Under the pieces are notes generated by a model. The model was given only the letters and a program-made list of their open reading frames with translations, made no database searches and was not told where the DNA came from. Below are positions 13,925 through 22,147 of a DNA stretch of 31,423 nucleotides, piece after piece; the stretch's first letter is position 1, and the number at the start of each line of letters is the position of its first letter. The translations under genes were made by a program, and so were the position numbers. The stretch comes from JAOUJD01 sp964353935 (GTDB lineage: Bacteria > Pseudomonadota > Gammaproteobacteria > Burkholderiales > Burkholderiaceae_F): positions 1-31,423 of the forward strand of contig CAYGXL010000015.1 of NCBI GenBank assembly GCA_964353935.1. Direction: 5' to 3'.

Positions 13925-14613
13925 TGCGGGTTTCCGCCCGGGGCGTGCTGATCGATCTCGACGGCACGCTGCTCGACACCGTTCCCGATCTCGCGGCCGC
14001 CGTCAATGCGATGCTCGCGGACTTCGGCCGCGCGCCGCTGCCGACCGGGCAGGTGGCGGCGTATGTCGGCAAGGGCGCCGATGTGCTCGTGCACCGTTCA
14101 CTGACGGAATCGATGGACGGCCGCGCGGACGACGCCGAATTCCAGCGTGGCAAGGCCTCCTTCTATGCGCACTACCGGCGCGAGAACGGGCGACAGGCGG
14201 TCGTGTTTCCGGGGGTGCGCGACGCCATCGCCCTGATGCGCGAGCGCGGCCTCGTGCTGGCCTGCGTGACCAACAAGCCGCGCGAGTTCACACATGAACT
14301 TCTGCAGCGTGTGGGCCTCGACGACTTCGATGCGATCGTCTCGGGCGATGACACGACCGAGAAGAAGCCGCACCCGGCGCCGATGCTCCACGCCTGCGCG
14401 CTGCTGAAGCTGCTGCCGACCGAGACGGCAATGGTCGGCGACTCGGAAAACGACGTGCTGTCGGCGCGCGCGGCGGGCTGCCGGGTGATCGTCGTCGAGA
14501 CCGGATACAACGAAGGCCGCCCGGTCAGCGAGCTGGATGCCGATGCTATAGTCCCCGGGCTGCTCGACGCGGCTCGCCTGATCGAACCGCTGCACGCTTC
14601 ATCACCCAACTGA
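13924..14613 (+). CDS. gph: Phosphoglycolate phosphatase, HAD superfamily
   Basis: A 229-residue HAD hydrolase. The nucleophile motif is IDLDGTLLDT with Asp11 and Asp13, motif II is CVTNKP, and the C-terminal acidic motif is MVGDSENDVLSA. It removes phosphate from 2-phosphoglycolate formed by DNA repair or photorespiration-like side reactions. The frame is open far upstream, but the domain starts at the ATG at 13924, overlapping the rpe stop by one base. rpe-gph ahead of trpE is a known arrangement in betaproteobacteria. A likely promoter for the trp operon lies inside its last 25 codons. Confidence 0.95.
   Translation: MRVSARGVLIDLDGTLLDTVPDLAAAVNAMLADFGRAPLPTGQVAAYVGKGADVLVHRSLTESMDGRADDAEFQRGKASFYAHYRRENGRQAVVFPGVRDAIALMRERGLVLACVTNKPREFTHELLQRVGLDDFDAIVSGDDTTEKKPHPAPMLHACALLKLLPTETAMVGDSENDVLSARAAGCRVIVVETGYNEGRPVSELDADAIVPGLLDAARLIEPLHASSPN
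14544..14552 (+). promoter_or_regulatory. Candidate trp operon promoter (extended -10) inside the gph 3' end
   Basis: TGCTATAGT is an extended -10 element (TATAGT at 14547-14552). The -35 position at 17 bp (GTCAGC, 14524-14529) is weak. A start near 14559 would give a leader of about 240 nt before trpE with the short Trp-rich reading frame inside it. Confidence 0.5.
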
Positions 14614-14627
14614 AACCACGACTCGCG

Positions 14628-14720
14628 ATGAGTCCTGCTGACGAGAACAAGGCACGCGGCGGCCGCCCGGGCAACGCCCGATGGTGGCGGGTCATCGCTG
14701 GCGCCTGCTGGCGTCGTTGA
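14628..14720 (+). CDS. trpL: Tryptophan operon leader peptide with Trp-Trp and a third Trp
   Basis: A 30-codon frame from ATG 14628 to TGA 14718-14720, lying between gph and trpE. It begins MSPADENKARGG and has tandem Trp codons at positions 19-20 (14682-14687) and a third at 28 (14709-14711), so three Trp in 30 residues ending Cys-Trp-Arg-Arg. Tandem Trp codons in a short frame directly before trpE are the hallmark of attenuation control: the ribosome stalls there when charged tRNA-Trp is scarce. No good ribosome binding site precedes the ATG. No U-tract terminator is found downstream, so how stalling is sensed is unclear. The call rests on codon content and position. Confidence 0.75.
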   Translation: MSPADENKARGGRPGNARWWRVIAGACWRR

Positions 14721-14779
14721 CTGCCGGGCCGTGCGTGCACGGCGCTCCTCGTCGAATCCCCGCCGCCGTTCGCGCGGCG
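14668..14779 (+). promoter_or_regulatory. Alternative RNA stems in the trp leader
   Basis: Three stems can be drawn. Stem 1, CGGGC-AAC-GCCCG (14668-14680), ends just before the tandem Trp codons. Stem 2, GCCGTG-CGTG-CACGGC (14728-14743), follows the leader stop codon. Stem 3, CGCCGC/GCGGCG (14761-14766 with 14774-14779), lies about 20 nt before the trpE start. The 3' arm of stem 1 (GCCCG) can instead pair with CGGGC at 14725-14729, which overlaps the left arm of stem 2, so the structures may be exclusive. No stem is followed by a U-run, so control could be translational or Rho-dependent. Confidence 0.45.
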
Positions 14780-14800
14780 CACTGATCAAAGTGGTGAATC

Positions 14801-16288
14801 GTGACTGAACTGGAATTCAAGGCGCTGGCCGCACAGGGCTACACGCGCATTCCACTGATCGCCGAGAGCTTCGCCGACCTCGAAACCCCGCTGTCGCTGT
14901 ACCTGAAACTCGCCAACGAGCCGAACACCTTCCTGCTCGAGTCCGTGGTCGGCGGCGAGCGCTTCGGCCGCTACTCGTTCATCGGCCTGCCGGCGCGCAC
15001 GGCGATCCGTTCCTTCATCCGCGATAGCGGACCGGTGACGGAAGTCGTCGAAGACGGTCGCGTGGTCGAGACGATCGAGGGCGATCCCCTGGTGGCCGTC
15101 GAGCGCTTCGCCTCGCAGTTCAAGGTCGCGCTGCGCCCGGGGCTGCCGCGCTTCGCCGGCGGTCTCGCGGGGTACTTCGGCTACGACGTCGTGCGCGTGA
15201 TCGAGAAGAAGCTCGCGCATCCGAAGCCGGACGATCTCGGCGTGCCGGACATCCTGCTGCTGCTGTCGGAAGAAGTGGCGGTCATCGACAACCTCGCCGG
15301 CCGCATCTACCTGATCGTCCACTCCGACCCGCGCAAGCCGGAGGCGTATGCGCGCGCCAGGCAGCGGCTGCGCGAACTCAAGGCGAAACTGGCCCGGCCG
15401 ATCGAGCCGCCGCACTCCCGCGCGAGCGTGCGGCGCGAGGAGTACCGCGAGTTCTCGAAGGAGGCGTACCTCTCCGCCGTCGCGCGCGCCAAGGAATACA
15501 TCGCCGCCGGCGACGTGATGCAGGTGCAGATCGGCCAGCGCATCCACAAGCAGTACGCGGACTCGCCGCTGAGCCTCTACCGGGCGCTGCGCACGCTGAA
15601 TCCTTCGCCCTACATGTATTTCTACAACTTCGGCAGCTTCCACGTCGTCGGCGCGTCGCCGGAGATCCTCGTGCGCAGCGAAGACCGGCAGGGCAAGCGC
15701 ATGGTGGCGATCCGTCCGATCGCCGGCACGCGCACGCGCGGCGCGACGCCGGAGCAGGACGAGGCGCTGGCGGCGGAACTCGCCGCCGACCCGAAGGAGC
15801 GCGCCGAGCACCTGATGCTGATCGACCTCGCCCGCAACGACATCGGGCGCATCGCGAAGACCGGCACGGTCAAGGTCACCGAGCAGTACGTGGTCGAGAA
15901 GTACTCGCACGTCCAGCACCTGGTGAGCCACGTCGAAGGCGAGCTGAAGCCGGGCATGTCGAACCTCGACGTGCTGCGCGCGACCTTCCCGGCCGGCACG
16001 CTGTCGGGCGCGCCGAAGGTGCGGGCGATGGAGATCATCGACGAGCTCGAGCCGGTCAAGCGCGGCATCTACGGCGGCGCGGCGGGCTACCTGAGCTTTG
16101 CGGGCGACATGGACCTCGCAATCGTGATCCGCACCGCGATCATCAAGGACAACATGCTCTACGCGCAGGCGGCGGCGGGCATCGTCGCCGACTCGGTGCC
16201 CGAGAGCGAGTGGAAGGAGACGGAAGTGAAGGCGCGCGCGGTGTTGCGGGCTGCCGAGCAGGTTGAAGACGGCTTCGATGCCGAGTAG
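14801..16288 (+). CDS. trpE: Anthranilate synthase component I
   Basis: A 495-residue chorismate-utilising enzyme. The N-terminal half contains the feedback-inhibitor site FLLESVVGGERFGRYSFIG, and the C-terminal half the catalytic motifs PSPYMYFYNFGSFHVVGASP, IRPIAGTRTRG, DLARNDIGRIAKTG, LKPGMSNLDVLRATFPAGTL and AGIVADSVPESEW. It makes anthranilate from chorismate with ammonia supplied by TrpG. The start is GTG at 14801; ribosome-binding complementarity is poor, so initiation may depend on leader structure. It is the first structural gene of trpEGDC. Confidence 0.97.
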   Translation: MTELEFKALAAQGYTRIPLIAESFADLETPLSLYLKLANEPNTFLLESVVGGERFGRYSFIGLPARTAIRSFIRDSGPVTEVVEDGRVVETIEGDPLVAVERFASQFKVALRPGLPRFAGGLAGYFGYDVVRVIEKKLAHPKPDDLGVPDILLLLSEEVAVIDNLAGRIYLIVHSDPRKPEAYARARQRLRELKAKLARPIEPPHSRASVRREEYREFSKEAYLSAVARAKEYIAAGDVMQVQIGQRIHKQYADSPLSLYRALRTLNPSPYMYFYNFGSFHVVGASPEILVRSEDRQGKRMVAIRPIAGTRTRGATPEQDEALAAELAADPKERAEHLMLIDLARNDIGRIAKTGTVKVTEQYVVEKYSHVQHLVSHVEGELKPGMSNLDVLRATFPAGTLSGAPKVRAMEIIDELEPVKRGIYGGAAGYLSFAGDMDLAIVIRTAIIKDNMLYAQAAAGIVADSVPESEWKETEVKARAVLRAAEQVEDGFDAE

Positions 16289-16297
16289 GAGGGCGCG

Positions 16298-16867
16298 ATG
16301 CTGCTGATGATCGACAACTACGACAGCTTCACCTACAACCTCGTGCAGTATTTCGGCGAGCTGGGTGAAGAAGTGCGCGTGGCGCGCAACGACGAGATCA
16401 CACTGGACGAGATCGCGGCGCTCGCGCCGGACCGCATCTGCATCTCGCCGGGTCCGTGCTCGCCGACCGAGGCCGGCGTGTCGGTCCCGGTGCTGCAGCG
16501 CTTCTCCGGCAAGGTGCCGATCCTCGGTGTGTGCCTCGGCCACCAGGCGATCGGCCAGGCCTTCGGGGGCCGCGTGGTGCGCGCGCAGACGCTGATGCAC
16601 GGCAAGACCGGCGTCATCCACCATACCGGCGCCGGCGTGTTCGCCGGCTTGCCGAATCCGTTCACGGGCGCGCGCTACCACTCGCTCGCGGTCGAGCGAT
16701 CGTCGCTGCCCGAGTGCCTCGAGATCACCGCGTGGACGGACGACGGCGAGATCATGGGCCTGCGCCACCGGACGCTGGAGGTCGAGGGCGTGCAGTTCCA
16801 CCCGGAGTCCATCGCGACCGAGCACGGTCACGACATGCTGAAGAATTTCCTGAACCAGAAGCGCTGA
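16298..16867 (+). CDS. trpG: Anthranilate synthase component II, glutamine amidotransferase
   Basis: A 189-residue class I amidotransferase that starts MLLMIDNYDSFTYNLVQYFG. The nucleophile Cys79 lies in GVCLGHQAIGQAFGG, and His168 and Glu170 in VQFHPESI complete the catalytic triad. It releases ammonia from glutamine for TrpE; in many bacteria the same subunit also serves PabB in folate synthesis. A strong AGGAGGG ribosome binding site fills the 9-bp gap after trpE. Confidence 0.97.
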   Translation: MLLMIDNYDSFTYNLVQYFGELGEEVRVARNDEITLDEIAALAPDRICISPGPCSPTEAGVSVPVLQRFSGKVPILGVCLGHQAIGQAFGGRVVRAQTLMHGKTGVIHHTGAGVFAGLPNPFTGARYHSLAVERSSLPECLEITAWTDDGEIMGLRHRTLEVEGVQFHPESIATEHGHDMLKNFLNQKR

Positions 16868-16875
16868 GCCCCAAC

Positions 16876-17907
16876 ATGCCGATCACACCTTCCGAAGCCC
16901 TGGTCCGCTGCATCGAGCACCGCGAGATCTTCCAGGACGAGATGCTGTCGCTGTGGCGACGACTGATGAGCGGCGAGCTCACGCAGGTGCAGATCGCGGG
17001 GCTGCTGATGGGCCTGCGCGTCAAGAAGGAAACCATAGGCGAGATCGCGGCGGCCGCGCAGATCATGCGCGAGTTCTCCACCAAGGTTGAACTCGCCGAC
17101 CGGAGCAACCTCGTCGACCTGTGCGGCACGGGGGGCGACGGCGCGGGCACGTTCAACATCTCGACGGCCGCCATGTTCGTGGCCGCGGCGGCGGGCGCGC
17201 GCGTCGCCAAGCATGGCGGCCGCAGTGTTTCGTCCGGCTCGGGCAGCGCCGACGTGCTCGAAGCGCTCGGCGCCAGCATCGCGCTTTCGCCACAGGCGGT
17301 CGCGCAGTGCATCGAGGCGACCGGCCTCGGCTTCATGTTCGCGCCGTCGCACCACGCCGCGATGAAGCACGCGGCGCCCGTGCGCAAGGAACTCGGCGTG
17401 CGCACGATTTTCAACATCCTGGGTCCGCTGACCAACCCGGCGGGCGCGCCGAACCAGGTGATGGGCGTGTTCCACCCGGACCTCGTCGGCATCCAGGTGC
17501 GCGTGCTGAAGCAGCTCGGCTCGAACCACGTGCTGGTCGTGCATGGCAAGGACGGCATGGACGAGGTTTCGCTCGGCGCGGCGACGCTGGTCGGCGAACT
17601 GAAGGATGGCCAGGTGCGCGAGTACGAGATCCACCCCGAGGACTTCGGCCTGTCGATGGTCTCCAACCGCGGGCTCCGGGTCGGCAACGCGCTCGAGTCG
17701 AAGTCGATGATGCTGGAGGCTCTCGACGACCGGGAAGGCACGCCGCGCGAAATCGTCGTGTTCAACGCCGGCGTGGCGCTGTACGCGGCCAACGTCGCCG
17801 GCTCGATCGGCGACGGCATCGCCCGCGCGCGCTCGGCGCTCGCGAGCGGGGCCGCGAAGAAGAAGCTGGCCGAGTTCGTCGAGGTCACTCGCAAACTGGC
17901 CGCCTGA
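16876..17907 (+). CDS. trpD: Anthranilate phosphoribosyltransferase
   Basis: A 343-residue enzyme that transfers the phosphoribosyl group of PRPP to anthranilate. The PRPP-binding motif CGTGGDGAGTFNIST begins at residue 83. Other family marks are VAKHGGRSVSSGSGSADVLE and RTIFNILGPLTNPAGA. The frame is open far upstream within trpG; the ATG at 16876 is chosen because family similarity starts at ITPSEALVRCIEHRE. It begins 8 bp after the trpG stop. A palindrome begins two bases beyond the stop. Confidence 0.97.
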   Translation: MPITPSEALVRCIEHREIFQDEMLSLWRRLMSGELTQVQIAGLLMGLRVKKETIGEIAAAAQIMREFSTKVELADRSNLVDLCGTGGDGAGTFNISTAAMFVAAAAGARVAKHGGRSVSSGSGSADVLEALGASIALSPQAVAQCIEATGLGFMFAPSHHAAMKHAAPVRKELGVRTIFNILGPLTNPAGAPNQVMGVFHPDLVGIQVRVLKQLGSNHVLVVHGKDGMDEVSLGAATLVGELKDGQVREYEIHPEDFGLSMVSNRGLRVGNALESKSMMLEALDDREGTPREIVVFNAGVALYAANVAGSIGDGIARARSALASGAAKKKLAEFVEVTRKLAA

Positions 17908-17908
17908 G

Positions 17909-17929
17909 AATCGGGGTCAGACCCCGATT
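17909..17929. repeat. REP-like palindrome between trpD and trpC
   Basis: Ten-base arms AATCGGGGTC and GACCCCGATT flank a single A, a perfect interrupted palindrome two bases after the trpD stop. Only TTT follows, then GC-rich DNA, so it is a poor terminator, and trpC must be transcribed through it. From memory, GGGGTCAGACCCC sequences are frequent intergenic repeats in betaproteobacteria and are found near REP-associated transposases. A 13-bp sequence shared with the tRNA-Phe region follows at 17936-17948. Confidence 0.7.
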
Positions 17930-17974
17930 TCGGCCGATTTCGGCGAGCATCGCAGCCTGAGTCCCCTTCCGATC

Positions 17975-18763
17975 ATGAGCGACATCCTCGAACGCATCCT
18001 CGCGACGAAGCACACCGAAGTCGAGCGGGCTCGCGCCGCCCGACCGCTTTCCGCGCTGCGCGCCGACGCAGAGCGACGCGGCGGCCAGCGCGACTTCCTC
18101 GGCGCGATGCGCCGCAAGCTGGCGGCCGGACAGCCGGCCGTCATCGCCGAGTTGAAGAAGGCGAGTCCGTCGAAGGGCGTCCTGCGCGCCGACTTCGACC
18201 CGGCCGCAATCGCGCGCAGCTATGCCGCGAACGGCGCCGCGTGCCTGTCTGTCCTGACCGATCGCGAGTATTTCCAGGGGGCGTCCGAGTACCTCGTCCA
18301 GGCACGCGACGCGAGCGGGCTGCCCGCGCTTCGCAAGGACTTCGTCGTCGATGCGTACCAGGTGGTCGAGGCGCGCGCGATGGGCGCGGACGCGATCCTG
18401 CTGATCGCCGCCGCCCTCGACGACGCGCGGCTGCGCGAGTTCGAAGGGCTCGCGTTGGCGCTCGGGATGGCGGTGCTCGTCGAAGTGCACGATGCCGCCG
18501 AACTCGAGCGTGCCCTGCGGCTGACGACGCCGCTGGTCGGCATCAACAACCGGAACCTGCGCACGTTCGAAACGACGCTCGACACCACGCTGTCCCTGCT
18601 GCCGCGGATGCCGGCTGATCGCATCGTCGTCACCGAGAGCGGGATCCTGGCCCCCGCCGACGTGGCGCGGATGCGCGCGGCCAACGTGAACGCCTTCCTC
18701 GTCGGCGAAGCCTTCATGCGCGCGCCCGATCCCGGTGCGGAGCTGGCGCGCCTGTTCGCGTGA
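17975..18763 (+). CDS. trpC: Indole-3-glycerol phosphate synthase
   Basis: A 262-residue TIM-barrel enzyme that closes the indole ring from CdRP. It starts SDILERILATKHTEVERAR. Features are the catalytic stretch AVIAELKKASPSKGVLR, ACLSVLTDREYFQGASEYL, RKDFVVDAYQVVEARAMGAD, LVGINNRNLRTFET and TESGIL. It follows trpD after a 67-bp spacer that contains a REP-like palindrome. The stop overlaps the ung start (GTGA, 18760-18763). The remaining trp genes (trpF, trpB, trpA) are not here, which is usual for betaproteobacteria. Confidence 0.97.
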   Translation: MSDILERILATKHTEVERARAARPLSALRADAERRGGQRDFLGAMRRKLAAGQPAVIAELKKASPSKGVLRADFDPAAIARSYAANGAACLSVLTDREYFQGASEYLVQARDASGLPALRKDFVVDAYQVVEARAMGADAILLIAAALDDARLREFEGLALALGMAVLVEVHDAAELERALRLTTPLVGINNRNLRTFETTLDTTLSLLPRMPADRIVVTESGILAPADVARMRAANVNAFLVGEAFMRAPDPGAELARLFA

Positions 18764-19434
18764 TCGAAACGGAGAAGCTGGCGCCCGGCTGGCGCGATCC
18801 GGTCGAGGCATTCCTCGCCTCCGCAGACGGCAGGCGCGTGGACCGGTTCCTCGACGAGCGGCGCAACGCGGGCGCGTCGATCTATCCGCCGCAGCCCTTC
18901 GCCGCACTCACGCTGACGCCCTTCGACAGCGTGCGCGTCGTGATCCTCGGCCAGGACCCGTACCACGGGGCCGGGCAGGCGCACGGCCTCGCCTTTTCGG
19001 TCCCGCCTGGCGTCAAGCCGCCGCCGAGCCTGCGCAACATCTTCCTGGAACTGCAGCGCGATCTCGGCTGCGCGCCACCGCCGCATGGTTCGCTCGAAGG
19101 CTGGGCGCGCCAGGGAGTGCTGCTGCTGAATGCCGTGCTCACGGTCGAGGACGGCTGTCCCGGCGCACATGCCGGCCGCGGCTGGGAGGCGCTGACCACC
19201 GACCTGCTGCAGCGACTTGCCGACGATGCGCAGCCCAAGGTCTTCATGCTGTGGGGCGCGCTGGCGCAGGCGCGCCGGGCAGGGATCGGGGAACCTCACC
19301 TCGTTCTGGAGGCGAATCACCCGTCGCCGCTGTCGGCGCGGCGTCCACCGGTTCCCTTCCTCGGCTGCGGCCACTTCTCGCGCGCCAACGCCTTTCTCGA
19401 AGCGGGCGGCCGCGGGAAGATCGAGTGGTGCTAA
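18760..19434 (+). CDS. ung: Uracil-DNA glycosylase, family 1
   Basis: A 224-residue repair enzyme that removes uracil from DNA. The water-activating motif GQDPYH is at 64-69 and the DNA-intercalation loop HPSPLSARR at 187-195. PPPSLRNIFLEL at 87-98 and LLLNAVLTVE at 121-130 are also conserved. The GTG start overlaps the trpC stop by four bases, so it is likely translated by coupling with the trp operon, an odd link between tryptophan supply and DNA repair that may simply reflect compact packing. It converges with the M61 peptidase gene, 18 bp away. Confidence 0.96.
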   Translation: MIETEKLAPGWRDPVEAFLASADGRRVDRFLDERRNAGASIYPPQPFAALTLTPFDSVRVVILGQDPYHGAGQAHGLAFSVPPGVKPPPSLRNIFLELQRDLGCAPPPHGSLEGWARQGVLLLNAVLTVEDGCPGAHAGRGWEALTTDLLQRLADDAQPKVFMLWGALAQARRAGIGEPHLVLEANHPSPLSARRPPVPFLGCGHFSRANAFLEAGGRGKIEWC

Positions 19435-19452
19435 GGCGTCGCCCGTCCGCCG

Positions 19453-21246
19453 CTATCGCTGGCCAAGCCAGCCCGCCTTCAGCCGCTGCACCGCCTTCAG
19501 CGGCTTCTCGTCAGCGGTCAGCGTGTACTTCAGCGGCGGCTGCGTGGCGAGCTTCAGTTCGAAGCGCATCAGCTCGTCGCGCCGGAACGCGAGGCACTCG
19601 ACGACGTCGCCAGCCGCGTAGCGCGTCAGCAGTCCGTCGAGGTTGGAAGGCGTGACGCGCAGTCCGCCGAGCGCGACCAGGACGTCGTTCGCTGACAGGC
19701 CGGCGCGCCTGGCCGGCGAGCCGTCGAACACGTGCGCGAGCCTGCAGTCGGCGCCTGAAGTCGCCGTCTTCACTCCGAGCAGCGCGAAGTGCGGCGTCTC
19801 GACCGCGGGCCGCGCCGCGAACTGGATGCCCACGGGCGCCAGCAGCGCCGCGAAGTCCGGATCGCGCGTGCCCTCGGTCCACTCCCGCAGCCGGCGCTCC
19901 AGCGCGAGGCCGCTCAGCCGCTCTGCGACTTCGACGAACTCGCCTTCTTCCACGCCCGCGTAATCCGCGCCGCTGTCGCGCGCCCGCTTCCACAGCGCGC
20001 GCATCACGTCGTCGAGCGAGACGCGCCCCTTCGTCTCCGCGCGCAGCGTGAGGTCGAGCGCGAGGCCGACCAGCGATCCCTTCTGGTAGTAGCTGACCAC
20101 GCTGTTCGGCGCGTTCTCGTCCTGCCGGTAGTACTTGATCCAGGCGTCGAAGGAACTGTCGGCGATGCTCTGCTTCAGCCGGCCCGTGCGCTGAAGCACG
20201 GTGGTGAACGTCTTCGCCAGCGTCTCCAGGTACTGCTTCTCCGTCAGGAGGCCGCTGCGCACGAGCATCAGGTCGTCGTAGTACGACGTGAGGCCTTCGA
20301 AGGCCCACAGCAGCCGCGTGTAGTTCTCCTGCGTCAGGTCGTAGGGCACGAAGGCCGCGGGCTTGATGCGCTTGACGTTCCACGAATGGAAATACTCGTG
20401 GCTCGCGACGCCGAGGAAGGTGCGGTAGCCCTCGGTGGTGTCCTTCATGCCCTTGAACGGCAGGTCGTCGCGCTTGCACAGCAGCGCGGTCGAGTTGCGG
20501 TGTTCCAGTCCGCCGTAGCCGTCACCGACCGCCATCGTCATGAACGTGTACCGGCTGAACGGTGCCTTCTTCGAGCGCGGCTCGAACAGGCGAATCTGCG
20601 CCTCGCACACGCGCGCCAGGTCGGTGGTGAGGCGCTCCATGTCGAGTCTCGGCACGCGGCCCGTGACGGCGATCTCGTGCGGCACGCCGAGCACCTCGAA
20701 GCGACCCAGTTCGAACGTCCCCATCTCGACCGGGCAGTCGATCAGTTCGTCGTAGTTCGTCGCCTGGTACGTGCCGAAGCCCAGCCGACGGGTGCCACGC
20801 GCCGGCGTCAGTCCGGTCGCCACCTTCCAGCCGGCGTACGGGTCACCGGCCGGCGGCAGGATGTCGACGGTGCACGCTTCGTGCTCCAGCCCGATGGGCA
20901 GCAGGAACACGGACGTGCCGTTGAAGAATCCGTGCGACTCGTCGAGGTGCGCCGCCCGTACCGACAGATCCCACGCGTACAGCTCGTACGCCAGTTCCAC
21001 CGGGCCGCGCGCGGGGGCGGCGCGCCACGTGTGCTTGTCGAGCTTCTCGAGATCGAGCTTGCGTCCGCCCGCAAGGGCCGTGATGCGGACGATGTTCCGC
21101 GCGAACTCGCGAATCATGTAGCTGCCGGGAATCCACGCCGGGAGCATGAACAGCTGGCCGGCGGGATCGGGCTTATCGACGCGGCAGGTGACGTGGAACA
21201 GGTGGGCGGCGGGGTCGGCGGGGCGGATGGCGTAGTGAGTCGGCAT
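19453..21246 (-). CDS. M61 family metallopeptidase (glycyl aminopeptidase type) with PDZ domain
   Basis: A 597-residue zinc peptidase. The zinc site is HEYFHSWN with His283, Glu284 and His287, and the third ligand is Glu317 in FEGLTSYYDDLM. GGLEHRNST at 245-253 matches the family's substrate-strand motif. An N-terminal beta-rich domain starts at residue 1 and a PDZ-like region is visible near 480-560 (DGSPARRAGLSANDVLVALG). No signal peptide is evident, so it is probably cytoplasmic. The frame extends far upstream, but the ATG at 21246 is chosen because family similarity starts with HYAIRPADPAAHLFHVT. It is downstream of the DUF599 gene on the same strand by 80 bp. Confidence 0.93.
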   Translation of the reverse strand: MPTHYAIRPADPAAHLFHVTCRVDKPDPAGQLFMLPAWIPGSYMIREFARNIVRITALAGGRKLDLEKLDKHTWRAAPARGPVELAYELYAWDLSVRAAHLDESHGFFNGTSVFLLPIGLEHEACTVDILPPAGDPYAGWKVATGLTPARGTRRLGFGTYQATNYDELIDCPVEMGTFELGRFEVLGVPHEIAVTGRVPRLDMERLTTDLARVCEAQIRLFEPRSKKAPFSRYTFMTMAVGDGYGGLEHRNSTALLCKRDDLPFKGMKDTTEGYRTFLGVASHEYFHSWNVKRIKPAAFVPYDLTQENYTRLLWAFEGLTSYYDDLMLVRSGLLTEKQYLETLAKTFTTVLQRTGRLKQSIADSSFDAWIKYYRQDENAPNSVVSYYQKGSLVGLALDLTLRAETKGRVSLDDVMRALWKRARDSGADYAGVEEGEFVEVAERLSGLALERRLREWTEGTRDPDFAALLAPVGIQFAARPAVETPHFALLGVKTATSGADCRLAHVFDGSPARRAGLSANDVLVALGGLRVTPSNLDGLLTRYAAGDVVECLAFRRDELMRFELKLATQPPLKYTLTADEKPLKAVQRLKAGWLGQR

Positions 21247-21268
21247 GGCAGTCCTGGAAGGTGGCGCG

Positions 21269-21274
21269 AGTGTA
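21269..21274 (-). promoter_or_regulatory. Candidate -10 element of the M61 gene
   Basis: TACACT on the minus strand lies 22 bp upstream of the ATG at 21246, within the spacer after the DUF599 gene. No clear -35 hexamer is seen. Tentative. Confidence 0.3.
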
Positions 21275-21326
21275 GCGAGCGCCTCCCGACCGCGCGCTCG
21301 CGCGCACCGACATGCCGGCCGCCGGA

Positions 21327-22031
21327 TCAGCTGCGCAGCGTGCCGAGGATCTCGGAGTGGAACTCGCGCTGGTACAGCAGGTAGACCACGCCGGCTGCGC
21401 CGATCGCGAACGCGATGGGCGAGAGGAACCAGAGCATGGCCGCGAATGCCATGTAGTAGGCGCGCAGGCCGTCGTTGAAGGTCTCGGCCGCCAGCCCGAC
21501 GACCCTGGCGGCACGGTCGGCGTATGGCTCGCGCTGCGCCTCGCCGCGCTCGAAGACCTTGGCGTCGGGCATCGAGGCGATCAGCAGTGCTCCAAAGGTG
21601 TACTGGCGCATCGACCAGGTGAAGCGGAAGAACGCATAGACGAAGACCGCCAGCAGGGTGATCAGCTTCACGTCGAACACGAACGCCGACGTGCGCGCGG
21701 CGAAGGGAATTTCGCGCACGAACTCGGTCGCCTTGTCGCTCGTGCCGAGCAGCGCCAACAGGCCGCCGATGATCAGGATCGTGGTCGATGCGAAGAACGA
21801 CGGACTGGTCGACAGGTTCTGCACGACCACGCCGTCGACGACCCTGTTCTCGCGGATGGTGGTCTGCATCATCCACAGCCGGCGGTACCGGTTGGTCGTG
21901 GCCAGCAGCGAGCCCGATCGTTCGGCGCGCCGCTTGGCGAACACGGCATAGCCGACCCAGACGGCGAGGAACCAGACGATCGCCAGCCAGTCGGCCAGCG
22001 GCATCAGCATCATGGATTGCAGCAACTGCAT
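21327..22031 (-). CDS. DUF599 family membrane protein
   Basis: A 234-residue protein with four to five hydrophobic segments: about 14-32, 84-98, 125-140, 188-212 and an additional one just beyond. Its family marks are MQTTIRENRVVDGVVVQNLS, RTSAFVFDVKLITLLAVFVY, FFRFTWSMRQYTFGALLIAS and NDGLRAYYMAFAAMLWFLSP. DUF599 proteins are common in proteobacteria but have no known function. The start may be the ATG at 22031 or a later one (MMLMPLADW); 22031 gives the longer form. It lies between the APC permease and M61 genes, all on the minus strand but with spacers that suggest separate units. Confidence 0.88.
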   Translation of the reverse strand: MQLLQSMMLMPLADWLAIVWFLAVWVGYAVFAKRRAERSGSLLATTNRYRRLWMMQTTIRENRVVDGVVVQNLSTSPSFFASTTILIIGGLLALLGTSDKATEFVREIPFAARTSAFVFDVKLITLLAVFVYAFFRFTWSMRQYTFGALLIASMPDAKVFERGEAQREPYADRAARVVGLAAETFNDGLRAYYMAFAAMLWFLSPIAFAIGAAGVVYLLYQREFHSEILGTLRS

Positions 22032-22147
22032 CGGTCCGACTCTCGGCCGTCAACCGATGCAGCATAGAGCACCGGTTCATTATCGGCCCTTGAGTTACCT
22101 AGCCGACAGGCGCTTCGCGTTTGCGGCGACGCGGCGACTGGCCGGAC

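Noticed and set aside
14786..16831. Long minus-strand open frame (681 codons) opposite trpE and trpG
   Set aside because: High-GC antisense shadow: Arg/Asp/His-rich translation with no recognisable domain, exactly opposite two conserved genes.
17909..17929. Intrinsic terminator after trpD
   Set aside because: Only three T follow the stem, and trpC continues in the same direction; better explained as a repeat palindrome.
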